This document shows, in pieces, positions 8,444-17,701 of a stretch of DNA of 37,928 nt (within the stretch, counting starts at the first letter, position 1; every line of letters begins with the position of its first letter). This DNA comes from Desulfurococcales archaeon. Lineage in GTDB: Archaea > Thermoproteota > Thermoprotei_A > Sulfolobales > NBVN01. Under the pieces are notes generated by a model that did not search any database, was not told where the DNA came from, and saw nothing but the letters and a program-made list of their open reading frames with translations. Both the position numbers and the translations under genes were made by a program. The DNA lies in the NCBI GenBank assembly GCA_026986435.1, contig JALSOP010000097.1:1-37928 (forward strand). The letters run 5' to 3'.

Positions 8444-11400
8444 TTATGCCGCGCTGGCTTTCTTGAACATCAGTAGGGTGACTATGGAGCCTATGAAGGC
8501 TAGCAGGGCGAAGATGACGGCCAGGTAGACAGCTGTCTGTGTCGTGTCAACCTTGCTACCCAGGTCTGTCTTGAGAGTGTCAATGGCACTGGATAGCTCG
8601 GTTGCCTTCGTGTTGATCGCGTTCACGGCTGAGTCAGCACTGGACTTGGCCGCGTCAGCACTGGACTTGATCTGGTTGAGCAGGCCGCTCAGTGAGTTAA
8701 CGACGTCGCCAGCGATGTTATCGACCTTGGAACTAATAGTGTTGACAGTGTTCTCAATGCCGTTGACCTTGCTAGCGATGTTCGGTATATCTGCTACGAG
8801 GCCCTTTATCTGTGAGACGTCGCCGCTGATTGTCGATATGCTGGAGGATAGGGAGTCGACCTTACTGCCGACGTTGCTGATGGCGTCAGATAGTCCGCTG
8901 ATAGAACCGGATAGGGAGTCGACCTTACTGCCCACACTGTATATAGCGGCTAAGATGTTGGCCGGCACGGTCTCTATCTTGTTCCTGATAGTGCTGATGT
9001 CGAGCTGCATCGAGCCGATGGCGGTCTGGATGTCACTCAAGGTGGACATTATCGGGCCGAGGTCGACGGTAACGTTGATATTGGAGATCTGGTCGCTGAT
9101 CTGGTTGAGCTTAGTGTTGATGCCAGCTATGCTGGTCTGTAGGCTGGTCTGTAGGTTGCTTAGCTGGGTGCTCAGCTGGCTGATCTTCTGGTCTAAATAG
9201 TCGGACGAGATGATCTTGGTGACATTGTTAATCACGTAGACAGTGGTCGGGGCAGTAATGGCGTAGTCGCCGGTCGAGGTGATTCTGTAGACTAGCTGCA
9301 CGGAGTAGGCGCCCGGTTCGAGTGTCGGTAGTAGAATGCCTGGCTCAATATTGATGTTGCCGAAGCCTATGGAGGTCAGGGTGCCGTTGGCGTCGATGGT
9401 CCAGGTGGCGAGTAGCCTCATGTGGAGGTTGACGCCTGCAATGGCATCAGTGCCGTTCAGTATTGGTGCAATGAATTCGATTGCTTCAGCGGCCGGGAAG
9501 CCGTAGCCCTCGACCTTGAGGATAGCCGGGCCTACAACCACTGCTGGCTCGATGTAGAGCTTCGGTACTACTGATATGTTGGTGTTTCCAACAGGATCTA
9601 GGCCGCCCTGGACATCGGATTCGACAGTTATCTTGTACTCACCCTGTGGAAGCGGTATGGTCGCGAGCTTTACGCAGAGGATGTTGTTCTCATACTTCAC
9701 CTTTATTGCGGTTGTTCCTGTTACTGTGTTGTCAGAGTTTATTGTTCCCTTCCAGAGAAGCATTCTGGTCGCGCCTGGGTGGGCGGTATTGAAGTACCAC
9801 CAGTAGCTAACGCCCAGGTCCTTGGTGGTACTGTAGAGGCTGTAGAACCTCTCTAGGTAGATGCTGATGGTCTCGCCAGGCCTGACGCCGTAGACCACTA
9901 CCTTAAAGTAGCTGGAGGTGACCGTCATCGGGCTGGCTGTGACCCTGGTGTCGCAGGAGCCGGTGCCTGTGCAGCTGCAGCCGAGTGTCTTGCTGTAGAG
10001 CTCTGAGTAGACAGCACCGCTGTCGGGGTCGTATTGCGCGTACTCCGGCGGCGGCGGAGCAACACTAATGTTGTCCTCAGGTAGGGCAGGCTCTGGCACG
10101 ATGACCTCATAGCCGGAGCCAACGACGAAGTTGTCCAGAGCCTCTAGCACTAACTGCGGCGTCACTTCCTCAGTAACCTTCAACTCGTGGCCGCCGTTGG
10201 GCATACTGAGTGGTAGTCTGATGCTGAAGTAGAAGGTGCCGCTGTAGTTCCCGGCCGGCACGTTGTTTGTGAGGTTTAGGTAGAAGCTGGTGAAGTAGAC
10301 TCTGTCAATGAAGACTTTAGCCTCTATTGACGAGGTGGTGCCGGGCACGTAGCTGTATAGGATGACATAGAGCGAGCCGCCGCTAACCGTACTGCGTGGG
10401 GTCACCTGTATTAGGGCGTTATAGCTCAGCGTGCTGTCGAATGTGGCTACCTCGCCAGCTAATGCGGCTTCACCGGTTGTGTCATTGTAATTGTACTTGT
10501 ACACATGCAGTGTGTAGGTGCCAGCAGGCACGGTGAAGTTCAGCTTGATGCCATTGACTGTAGTTATGGTCTTTGTCAGATTACCGGGATCAAGCGGATA
10601 TAGATCCAGAGTCTGACCACGGTAGGTCTTCGTGACTATTGATCCATTGTATATGAGGTTGGCAGAGGTTGCTGGGACGTGGCTAAGCGGAGCCGGTACA
10701 GCAACCGTACCGTTTAGATTGCCTGAGTAATAGTACGGTTCCCACCTGATCCACAGGTTACCATCTGCACTGGCCCTAAACAGCTTGCACGTTGTGGCGT
10801 TCAGGTACGTATATGTTGTATTGGTGTTGTTATTGAAGATGCTTGTTTCGAAGTATGCCCACCATGCCAGCGGCAACTCGATATCAGTGTACTGGTCATG
10901 TGTGAACTCTAGAGAATAGACTGCGCCAGGCTCTAGACCAGCTACTATTATCTCTATGTACGGATCGGTGATATCAGCAACAGCTTTCTCGGGTAGCGTC
11001 AGCGTCTTAGAGAAGCTTGGCTGTCCGGTTATAGGGTCATAATAGACATACAGCGAGCCAGGAACGATGTCAAAAGTCGCCGTTGCGTTCTCACTATCCG
11101 GGTTCTCAGCCCTTATTAGGTGAGTTCCTCCGGCCAGGAACAGATGGGGCTTACCGACACCGTCCGGATCAGCGATTCCGAGGCCAGGAGTACCAACAGT
11201 TTTGCTGAAGCTACCGTACGCATTGGTAGTTGCTGTCGTTGTGTAAATTATAGAAGTCGATTCGTTTGCACCAGCGTAGAAGTAGATTGTGATAGTAGCT
11301 GACGCACCGAACCCGACGCCCGTTATTATTATCTGATCGAAGTTAGTGATAGTGACTGGGGACACTGAGATCTTCGGTTTAACCTCTACATTGACTTCAT

Positions 11401-11803
11401 AAATGCCGGAATCCTCCCACTGCAGGTACTCATCGACTATGCCAACAGGTTTTATCGTCAATGTGTAGTAGGTCGGCGGGGCGAGCCTCGGTATTTCTGG
11501 TACTGTGAAAGTCGTGGCGAAGGAGCCATCAGTCCTTGGGTAGATCGACTGTGAGTACACGGTTCCAGACGGCCCCTCGATCTTGAGCTCCAGTGGATAG
11601 GTGCCCTTGTAGCTAACGCCGGTTATTGTCACCGCATCGCCGGGTGTTACGGTCACTAGGCCTGCTGAGGACGGTATCAGGTTTCCGTTTACGTATATTT
11701 GGAAGCTTCCGACTATTGTCTGTGCTTGGGTTGCTACCGGCACTACTAGCTGTAGGGCTAGGAGCGTGAAGGCTATTGCGGGCAATATCTTCTTCACATT
11801 CAT
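8444..11803 (-). CDS. S-layer/tetrabrachion-like surface protein: signal peptide, beta-rich Ig-like ectodomain, C-terminal coiled coil and TM anchor
   Basis: 1119 aa; MNVKKILPAIAFTLLALQLVVPVATQAQ signal peptide; many Thr/Tyr-rich beta repeats; about 220-residue heptad region (LDQKISQLSTQLSNLQTSLQTS...GSKVDSLSGSISGLSDAISNVGSKVDSLSSSIS); terminal TM YLAVIFALLAFIGSIVTLLMFKK. Confidence 0.85.
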   Translation of the reverse strand: MNVKKILPAIAFTLLALQLVVPVATQAQTIVGSFQIYVNGNLIPSSAGLVTVTPGDAVTITGVSYKGTYPLELKIEGPSGTVYSQSIYPRTDGSFATTFTVPEIPRLAPPTYYTLTIKPVGIVDEYLQWEDSGIYEVNVEVKPKISVSPVTITNFDQIIITGVGFGASATITIYFYAGANESTSIIYTTTATTNAYGSFSKTVGTPGLGIADPDGVGKPHLFLAGGTHLIRAENPDSENATATFDIVPGSLYVYYDPITGQPSFSKTLTLPEKAVADITDPYIEIIVAGLEPGAVYSLEFTHDQYTDIELPLAWWAYFETSIFNNNTNTTYTYLNATTCKLFRASADGNLWIRWEPYYYSGNLNGTVAVPAPLSHVPATSANLIYNGSIVTKTYRGQTLDLYPLDPGNLTKTITTVNGIKLNFTVPAGTYTLHVYKYNYNDTTGEAALAGEVATFDSTLSYNALIQVTPRSTVSGGSLYVILYSYVPGTTSSIEAKVFIDRVYFTSFYLNLTNNVPAGNYSGTFYFSIRLPLSMPNGGHELKVTEEVTPQLVLEALDNFVVGSGYEVIVPEPALPEDNISVAPPPPEYAQYDPDSGAVYSELYSKTLGCSCTGTGSCDTRVTASPMTVTSSYFKVVVYGVRPGETISIYLERFYSLYSTTKDLGVSYWWYFNTAHPGATRMLLWKGTINSDNTVTGTTAIKVKYENNILCVKLATIPLPQGEYKITVESDVQGGLDPVGNTNISVVPKLYIEPAVVVGPAILKVEGYGFPAAEAIEFIAPILNGTDAIAGVNLHMRLLATWTIDANGTLTSIGFGNINIEPGILLPTLEPGAYSVQLVYRITSTGDYAITAPTTVYVINNVTKIISSDYLDQKISQLSTQLSNLQTSLQTSIAGINTKLNQISDQISNINVTVDLGPIMSTLSDIQTAIGSMQLDISTIRNKIETVPANILAAIYSVGSKVDSLSGSISGLSDAISNVGSKVDSLSSSISTISGDVSQIKGLVADIPNIASKVNGIENTVNTISSKVDNIAGDVVNSLSGLLNQIKSSADAAKSSADSAVNAINTKATELSSAIDTLKTDLGSKVDTTQTAVYLAVIFALLAFIGSIVTLLMFKKASAA

Positions 11804-11840
11804 ACTTGTTACACCCTCATGAAAGGGAATATGCGGTTAC

Positions 11841-11850
11841 CTTTTAAATA
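11841..11850 (-). promoter_or_regulatory. TATA box for surface-protein gene
   Basis: Minus-strand GCTATTTAAAAGGTAACC about 40 bp upstream of the ATG at 11803, followed by SD-like GAGGGTG. Confidence 0.7.
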
Positions 11851-11950
11851 GCTTTGGGGAAGTTGGCGTTCGACACCTGTCGTTCACGCATCCTCCATAA
11901 TGTCGTTAATAATCATTAAGTCGCTCTCTGTATTACTATCCTTGACATGT

Positions 11951-12667
11951 TCAAGGCAGTGCCTCCGGTGGCGAGACTGGGCGAAGAACCCCATCAATGA
12001 GTGTGTAGCACCTGTCCATAAGGTCCAGAATTCTCTGGTCATGCGTCACTATTATTACTGCTGTGCCAAAATCCCTACTAATTCCTTTTAAAACACCGGC
12101 GACGCGCATAGCGTTCTCGTAATCCAGGTTCGCTGTTGGTTCATCCGCGAGCAGCACCGACGGCGTCGTTACGAGTGCTCTGGCTATGGCCACCCTCTGC
12201 TTCTCTCCCCCAGAGAGGTACCTGACCTTAACTCTTTCCTTCCCCTGCATCCCCACATAGCTGAGGGCCTCAGCGACCCTCTCTTTACGGACTTCTCTCC
12301 TGACGCCACCGATAAGGAGTGGCATCTCGACGTTCTCTTGCACAGTGAAGTCCTCAACTAACCCGTAGTCTTGCGGAATGTATGATATAATATTATTCCT
12401 AAGGAGCGAAAGACCTGCCTCATCCAGTGTACCGAGGTCATAGCCTGAGACGATGACCGTGCCGGTATCGGGCCTCTCCAGGCCCGCGATGATGCGGAGA
12501 AGCGTCGTTTTACCCGCTCCTGACGGGCCGTGTATGCCAACCATCTCCCCTCGGTAGAATTCTGCCGACACGTTCAGCAGAACCATAAACTTCTCCCTGC
12601 CTACTACGTAAGCTTTCGATACGTTGCGGAGTATCACCACTGCCTCATCACCCATACGTCTCACCAC
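11951..12667 (-). CDS. ABC transporter ATP-binding protein (LolD/MacB-like)
   Basis: GIHGPSGAGKTTLLRIIAGLERPDTG (Walker A), YLSGGEKQRVAIARALVTTPSVLLADEPTANLD (signature + Walker B), IIVTHDQRI. Confidence 0.95.
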   Translation of the reverse strand: MVRRMGDEAVVILRNVSKAYVVGREKFMVLLNVSAEFYRGEMVGIHGPSGAGKTTLLRIIAGLERPDTGTVIVSGYDLGTLDEAGLSLLRNNIISYIPQDYGLVEDFTVQENVEMPLLIGGVRREVRKERVAEALSYVGMQGKERVKVRYLSGGEKQRVAIARALVTTPSVLLADEPTANLDYENAMRVAGVLKGISRDFGTAVIIVTHDQRILDLMDRCYTLIDGVLRPVSPPEALP

Positions 12668-13070
12668 TTACTACCATATTCCTCAGTTCTACGATACCAA
12701 CAAGTAGGGAAAGGGTGGCTGAGGATACAGGGTAAAGGAATATCAGTGCAGGAGCCCAGGTTATCCACGCAGCGCCTGCTATCGAGGTTATGGCCGAAAG
12801 GAATAATGAGTCGATGAGGAGCACAGACCATGACCTATCCCTTCGGTAGCCGCACAGAGTTAATGCGAGCACTAGCTGGGCATATGCGCGGGAATCAGCC
12901 AGAATAGCGGAGGAAGTTGCCAGGGCAGCTAGAGCTACCGAGTATGGCAGGAAGGACGCGGTTGCTAGAGGGGCTATGACGGCAAGGGCTAAGGCACTAG
13001 CTAGGGCTATTTTTAAGCCGTCCCCCCTCACCGGGATTCTCAGTGCGAGCGAGAGTATCCCAGCCACCAA
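12648..13070 (-). CDS. Small multi-TM membrane protein
   Basis: 140 aa, mostly hydrophobic helices; overlaps both flanking genes, so likely in the same operon. Confidence 0.65.
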   Translation of the reverse strand: MVAGILSLALRIPVRGDGLKIALASALALAVIAPLATASFLPYSVALAALATSSAILADSRAYAQLVLALTLCGYRRDRSWSVLLIDSLFLSAITSIAGAAWITWAPALIFLYPVSSATLSLLVGIVELRNMVVSGETYG

Positions 13071-14578
13071 AGCTCGATCACCGACTTAATTCTTGATAGA
13101 GCTAAGGACCTCACACTCCTCGTCAGCGACGCCGAGATCTCCTCGATGCTCCAGTCACTCGCTCTCACCTCAACCCTGCAGGATGCCTCACCTACAGAAC
13201 TTATGAGTACCTCAATGTCCACGCCTATCCCCCATGTCTCCGAGAATATTGACTTTGACCTAACGAACACCTTGTCAACCCCCCTTTTTATGGCCAGTTC
13301 CTCGATAACGAAGAACTCTGTTCTCTTTATTGCGGAAATCACGTCATCGAGGAGCTCGTCGACTGCACACCCATCTATCTTAACAACAAAAGAGTCCGTC
13401 TCAGCCCCGCCGGGGCCAGCGAACCCCCTGGTTCTTGGGGTATGCGCTAGTGACGTCAACACGAATGCTCCGACGAGGATGAGGTGGCCCACGCTGGCAG
13501 GTAGCCCAGCTACTACCGCTATCCCGGAGTATGCCGCTATCCCTATTATTGAGCACAGCGCTACCACAACGTAATAAATTATCGTGCCTCCCCAGGACGG
13601 AAACCCGCTGATCAGTAATTTGTTAGCCACCTCCTCTACTCGGGGGGTCATCGAGCGGGCTGCGCTGGACACGACGACAGCCACGGCTATGGAGAGAAAA
13701 ACTGCTAGCATCACCTCCTTCAAGGAGGACACCGACTCAGATGTCAATATGAGCGCACCATCCCCGCTAACCACCCAAACCTCTGAGACCAGCTTTCCTA
13801 GCGATTCCCTCATAGCCGAAGGAGGTATGTAACCACGTATAAGCACGACGTTTGCCACAGTCTCCTCATAGCCAAGCAGACGCGAGGCGTTATCCAGGGA
13901 TGCCACGATGACGCTAGTTAGGGACGGAAATACGGGCTTGTTCCCTATGAACGCCTCAATAGGCATTACTGGCAGTGAGCCGTCGATGTATAGGTACCTA
14001 CTAAGTTCATGTTCGTCGGCACAGACAAAAGGCGGGTTCGGTGAGTCCAGTGCCTCACAGCTAATCATGTACTCACCACTGCAGCAGCTCTCAATGCCTA
14101 CGACCACCAGTTTAGGTGTGCGCACACCCTCTACACGAATTGGTTCGTCAGCGATCATGACCAAGTAGATACCTGCAACGCTGTATGAGCATGTGGCATT
14201 CGGGAGCAGGGACTCGACAATATCGAGCACTTCATCAACGGGGGCGGCTTCCACTAACTTAATCATTGTTAGGTTACCCCCCGTTGCCCTGATAGCTGGG
14301 ACCGCGAAGGTGCCCTGTGCCCTGCTCTCATTACTGAGGACTGCCATACCCGCCAGCGCCACTACTAAGGTGAGCACTATGATGAGCGCTGATGACGTTA
14401 GCAGGAGCTTCCTGAGGATCGATGCCATTAGCTCAAGCTTTGCCCCCACAGAGCGGTCGATCCTTGAGAAGCCCGCCACTCTCTTCTCTTTCTCCCCGAC
14501 GCCACTGATAATAAGGGCTGCGAATGTTGCCGACGCCAGCACTATTATTGAGGCCATGATTGCGGCAACGGCCTCCAT
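13040..14578 (-). CDS. Putative FtsX/MacB-like ABC permease with extra C-terminal soluble domain
   Basis: 512 aa; N-terminal TMs, about 200-aa extracytoplasmic segment, then TM helices, then about 140-aa soluble tail; encoded next to LolD-like ATPase. Confidence 0.55.
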   Translation of the reverse strand: MEAVAAIMASIIVLASATFAALIISGVGEKEKRVAGFSRIDRSVGAKLELMASILRKLLLTSSALIIVLTLVVALAGMAVLSNESRAQGTFAVPAIRATGGNLTMIKLVEAAPVDEVLDIVESLLPNATCSYSVAGIYLVMIADEPIRVEGVRTPKLVVVGIESCCSGEYMISCEALDSPNPPFVCADEHELSRYLYIDGSLPVMPIEAFIGNKPVFPSLTSVIVASLDNASRLLGYEETVANVVLIRGYIPPSAMRESLGKLVSEVWVVSGDGALILTSESVSSLKEVMLAVFLSIAVAVVVSSAARSMTPRVEEVANKLLISGFPSWGGTIIYYVVVALCSIIGIAAYSGIAVVAGLPASVGHLILVGAFVLTSLAHTPRTRGFAGPGGAETDSFVVKIDGCAVDELLDDVISAIKRTEFFVIEELAIKRGVDKVFVRSKSIFSETWGIGVDIEVLISSVGEASCRVEVRASDWSIEEISASLTRSVRSLALSRIKSVIELWWLGYSRSH

Positions 14579-16293
14579 TACACGACACCCAGAGCGCTCA
14601 TGACTGTCGTGATCATTATGCCGGCGCCTGCACCCGAGAGGGCAATCGATGCGTAAGCTAATAGGGCCTCATAGACGTCGGTGCCCATCCTGTAAGCAAC
14701 AAACTTCACCAGTGCCGCTACAGCGAACAGTATCCCCATATCGGGCGTCAGCGTGGTGCCGAGGAGGAAAGCGAATGCTGAGAGACCTGCTAACGACTTA
14801 AGAGACTGAGTGAGCGCTAGGACAACGAAGAAAGCTATGGAACCCGCAACGGCTGCGGGCACGACTATGCTTCCCTCGCCGCCTGAGTAGAGGGAGGACA
14901 TCCAGGCTACTATGGGTATCCAGCGAGATAGGTTGAGCCTCGGAGAGGATATCCCGTAGGTGTTAAGCAGGACGTATCCGTAGAGCAGCGTTAGGGGAGC
15001 AAATATCAGGGTGGACATACCTAAGAGTCCCACAGCGAGTCGTTTGGGCGTCCCAACTTTCTCCGCGGCCTTTATCACGTTCATGCCTGTGCCAGCCATG
15101 AATTGAGGCATTGGCACACCGGTATAGGGATCGGCGAGGACGTAGGGAATCGCCCCTCTAGCTCCGGACGCCAATATCGTCGCTGTGCCGAGGGGGAGCA
15201 GTGCCTGGGATGCGGTGCCCGTCTCTCCAACCATCCTCATAGTGACTACAGAGAGAAGAAACGACACGAGGAACACGACCGGTATGAACACAGGCGGAAA
15301 GTAGCTGTTGCGTGTTGTTGGCATGGCTGCGAGAACTATGGTCAGCAGCTGTATAGTGAGGGCAATAAGGAGCGAGGTCCTGGTCTCCCTAGTTCTTACT
15401 ATGAATCTTAGCGAGGAAAGAAAGACACCTCTGTAGCTCAAAAAGTAGAAGGCCGTAATCATTACGACATAGCCAATAATGAATGAGCTCATGGTAGGTG
15501 CTGCAGAGGATACTACGTCGTAAACGCCCATGCCCGGAAACGCTGCGAAGAGTCCTGCGAAAGCCATTATTGGGAGAACCACTAAGAACATGCTCATGCT
15601 TCCTAGGGCGACACCGGCAGTCACGGATATGGGGAGCATCAGTGCAAGGAGGAGTACGAGTATGTCAGTGCCTACGGCGAACGCCATTCCCGGCACTATC
15701 CCCTGCAGTGAGGGGGTGAGGTCCAGTAGTGGAAACCCCAATATCCCGAGGAGTAGCTCGGTCCCCAACCCCGCCGCGAATACTAGGGCCACTTCCTTCG
15801 AGGAGACAGCCCTGCTAATGAGTATGGAAAGCGATGCCGACACGCCGATGGGGTAGTGCAGCCTCTCCTTCGAGATGAAGTGATCGCTGAAAGCGTAGGC
15901 AAGGAGCACACCGCTTAGGGAGGATGCTGTTGCGAATATGTAGAAGAGGTAATGCATGGGCGTCAGGGGGCCGCTGTAATACAGCCACTGAGGCAACCCG
16001 ATTGCCCCTGGATCGATCATGGTAGCGAGCATCGTGTAAGTTATGTACATTCCGGAGGTTATCGTGGTAGAGAGTGACGAACCGACCGCTACGAGGGATG
16101 CGAGTAACTGCTCGCTAGGTGAGGGAACGGACTTCATGAGCAGCCTGTAAACAACCATGACGAGGACTGGTGTTATCACGAGAGATAACTCCGCCGTTGT
16201 GTACCCGGTCACCGCGTAGCCGTATGTGTCGACAAAACCCATGACCGCGCCTATCAATGCCCCAACAATTACTGCCCTCTTCAGTCCCGGCAT
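14578..16293 (-). CDS. OPT (oligopeptide transporter)-like polytopic membrane protein
   Basis: 571 aa, about 14 hydrophobic segments; KERLHYPIGVSASLSILI and VVTMRMVGETGTASQALLPLGTATILASG resemble conserved OPT-family stretches. Confidence 0.6.
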   Translation of the reverse strand: MPGLKRAVIVGALIGAVMGFVDTYGYAVTGYTTAELSLVITPVLVMVVYRLLMKSVPSPSEQLLASLVAVGSSLSTTITSGMYITYTMLATMIDPGAIGLPQWLYYSGPLTPMHYLFYIFATASSLSGVLLAYAFSDHFISKERLHYPIGVSASLSILISRAVSSKEVALVFAAGLGTELLLGILGFPLLDLTPSLQGIVPGMAFAVGTDILVLLLALMLPISVTAGVALGSMSMFLVVLPIMAFAGLFAAFPGMGVYDVVSSAAPTMSSFIIGYVVMITAFYFLSYRGVFLSSLRFIVRTRETRTSLLIALTIQLLTIVLAAMPTTRNSYFPPVFIPVVFLVSFLLSVVTMRMVGETGTASQALLPLGTATILASGARGAIPYVLADPYTGVPMPQFMAGTGMNVIKAAEKVGTPKRLAVGLLGMSTLIFAPLTLLYGYVLLNTYGISSPRLNLSRWIPIVAWMSSLYSGGEGSIVVPAAVAGSIAFFVVLALTQSLKSLAGLSAFAFLLGTTLTPDMGILFAVAALVKFVAYRMGTDVYEALLAYASIALSGAGAGIMITTVMSALGVV

Positions 16294-16946
16294 GAAATCC
16301 CCGCCTTTCTAAGCTGTTCCGAGGCGAGGTTTATCACGTTGTCCGCTGCTCTCCTTAACTGCTCCGATCCGAGCCTCATAGCCAATAACGCGTTCTCCTC
16401 AAGTCTCTTATAGAGCCTGCAAAGGACCTCATTGCTCGATGTCCCTGCAAGCGCCTCTACCTTCGTGTAGTAGATAAGTGCCTCTATTAGCGCTACATTA
16501 GCTCTCGAATACGCCTGTCTGCAGCTCCTTAGGCTGGGCAGATGGGAGTGATCCATGACCTCAGCCTTTACAGTAGATGGGTCCTCGCCATCGATGCTCG
16601 AGACGCGTGCCAGGAGTATGGTGTACCTGCACCTAGTTACGGGTGATGGTATGGGCCATCCCGGCACTGTCTCGTAGTCCATCGCTCCGAAGAGGGAGAT
16701 GTAGTAATCCATAGCATCCGTTGAGAGTGTTAGGACTAGCCAGCGGCTTCCAAGCGCTATATTCCTAAACGTCTTTGTCTCCCTGTATATTCTGAGAACA
16801 ATCTCCCTTGACCCACCCCTATCGACGCCCATGGGGGCTGTGTTCGGTGAGCCTGCTGGGTCAATCGTCGTGAGCAGTACCTCAATATGCCCCCACTTGA
16901 ACACCTCATCCAGTAAGGCGTCTATCCTCATGCTCATTATTTCCAC
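16281..16946 (-). CDS. DUF447 family protein (split-barrel flavin-binding-like)
   Basis: HIEVLLTTIDPAGSPNTAPMGVDRGG...VLRIYRETKTFRNI is characteristic of DUF447. Confidence 0.8.
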   Translation of the reverse strand: MEIMSMRIDALLDEVFKWGHIEVLLTTIDPAGSPNTAPMGVDRGGSREIVLRIYRETKTFRNIALGSRWLVLTLSTDAMDYYISLFGAMDYETVPGWPIPSPVTRCRYTILLARVSSIDGEDPSTVKAEVMDHSHLPSLRSCRQAYSRANVALIEALIYYTKVEALAGTSSNEVLCRLYKRLEENALLAMRLGSEQLRRAADNVINLASEQLRKAGISCRD

Positions 16947-16978
16947 TAAGAGCTATACTTTCCTCAGCATTTTAGGGT

Positions 16979-17701
16979 ATGGGGATGGTAGCCAGCATGG
17001 AAATGATGAGGATGCAGCAGTCAGTCAGTAAGGTATTAGCGGACTTGGGGTTCTCGCTGGGGAATGACTACCGAGCTGCCCAGATCGCCGAGATAGTGGC
17101 CGCCGAGTTCGATGTGCACGGTGCATTAGAGGAGATGGAGAAGCTTGTGAGAGGACACAACGCCGTGGTTGTTGGCGCGGGGCCCTCCTGTAGGAGGTGC
17201 TCTTCCATTAGTGGGGACGTGGTTGTGGCAGCTGATGGGGCGGCGCTGTGTTGTTTGGACTCAGGTGTAAGACCCGATATTGTTGTGACGGACCTTGACG
17301 GTATTGACGTCTCCGGCATTGCCCGGCTCGACGACCTGGGTAGCTACTTCGTTGTTCACGCTCATGGAGATAATGTGGACAGGCTTGTTGGCGCGGTCCC
17401 CTATCTGCCGCGGGACAAGACAGTCTTTAGTGTCCAGGTGCCGCACTTCACGCGTGTCATCTGCTGTATAGGCTTCACCGACGGTGACAGAGCCGTTGGT
17501 TTAGCGCATCTTCTCGGCGCGTCCAGGGTAGTTCTCGTAGGGTTTGATTTCGGTGATGTTATAGGGCCTTACTCCAAGACCCGATCCAGGAGCGGTTCTT
17601 TCGCCACTCCAATGAAGATAAGAAAGCTTAATTGGGCAAGGTACTTACTTCGGGAGCTGGGCTACGGGGGTGCGGTGATCGATGCGTTCAGTGATCGTTA
17701 G
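16979..17701 (+). CDS. mptE: 6-hydroxymethyl-7,8-dihydropterin pyrophosphokinase, MptE-like (DUF115)
   Basis: NAVVVGAGPS...VVAADGAALCCLDSGVRPDIVVTDLDGI...FVVHAHGDNVDRL...GFTDGDRAVGLAHLLGASRVVLVGFDFGD. Start could be ATG 16997. Confidence 0.85.
   Translation: MGMVASMEMMRMQQSVSKVLADLGFSLGNDYRAAQIAEIVAAEFDVHGALEEMEKLVRGHNAVVVGAGPSCRRCSSISGDVVVAADGAALCCLDSGVRPDIVVTDLDGIDVSGIARLDDLGSYFVVHAHGDNVDRLVGAVPYLPRDKTVFSVQVPHFTRVICCIGFTDGDRAVGLAHLLGASRVVLVGFDFGDVIGPYSKTRSRSGSFATPMKIRKLNWARYLLRELGYGGAVIDAFSDR

Noticed and set aside
8544-9200. 218-aa plus-strand ORF antisense to the coiled-coil region
   Set aside because: Artefact of the repetitive heptad coding on the minus strand (low-complexity Ser/Leu product).
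11871-11882. CGACA-CC-TGTCG palindrome upstream of the surface-protein TATA
   Set aside because: Arms only 5 bp; could be chance, kept out of findings without comparative support.
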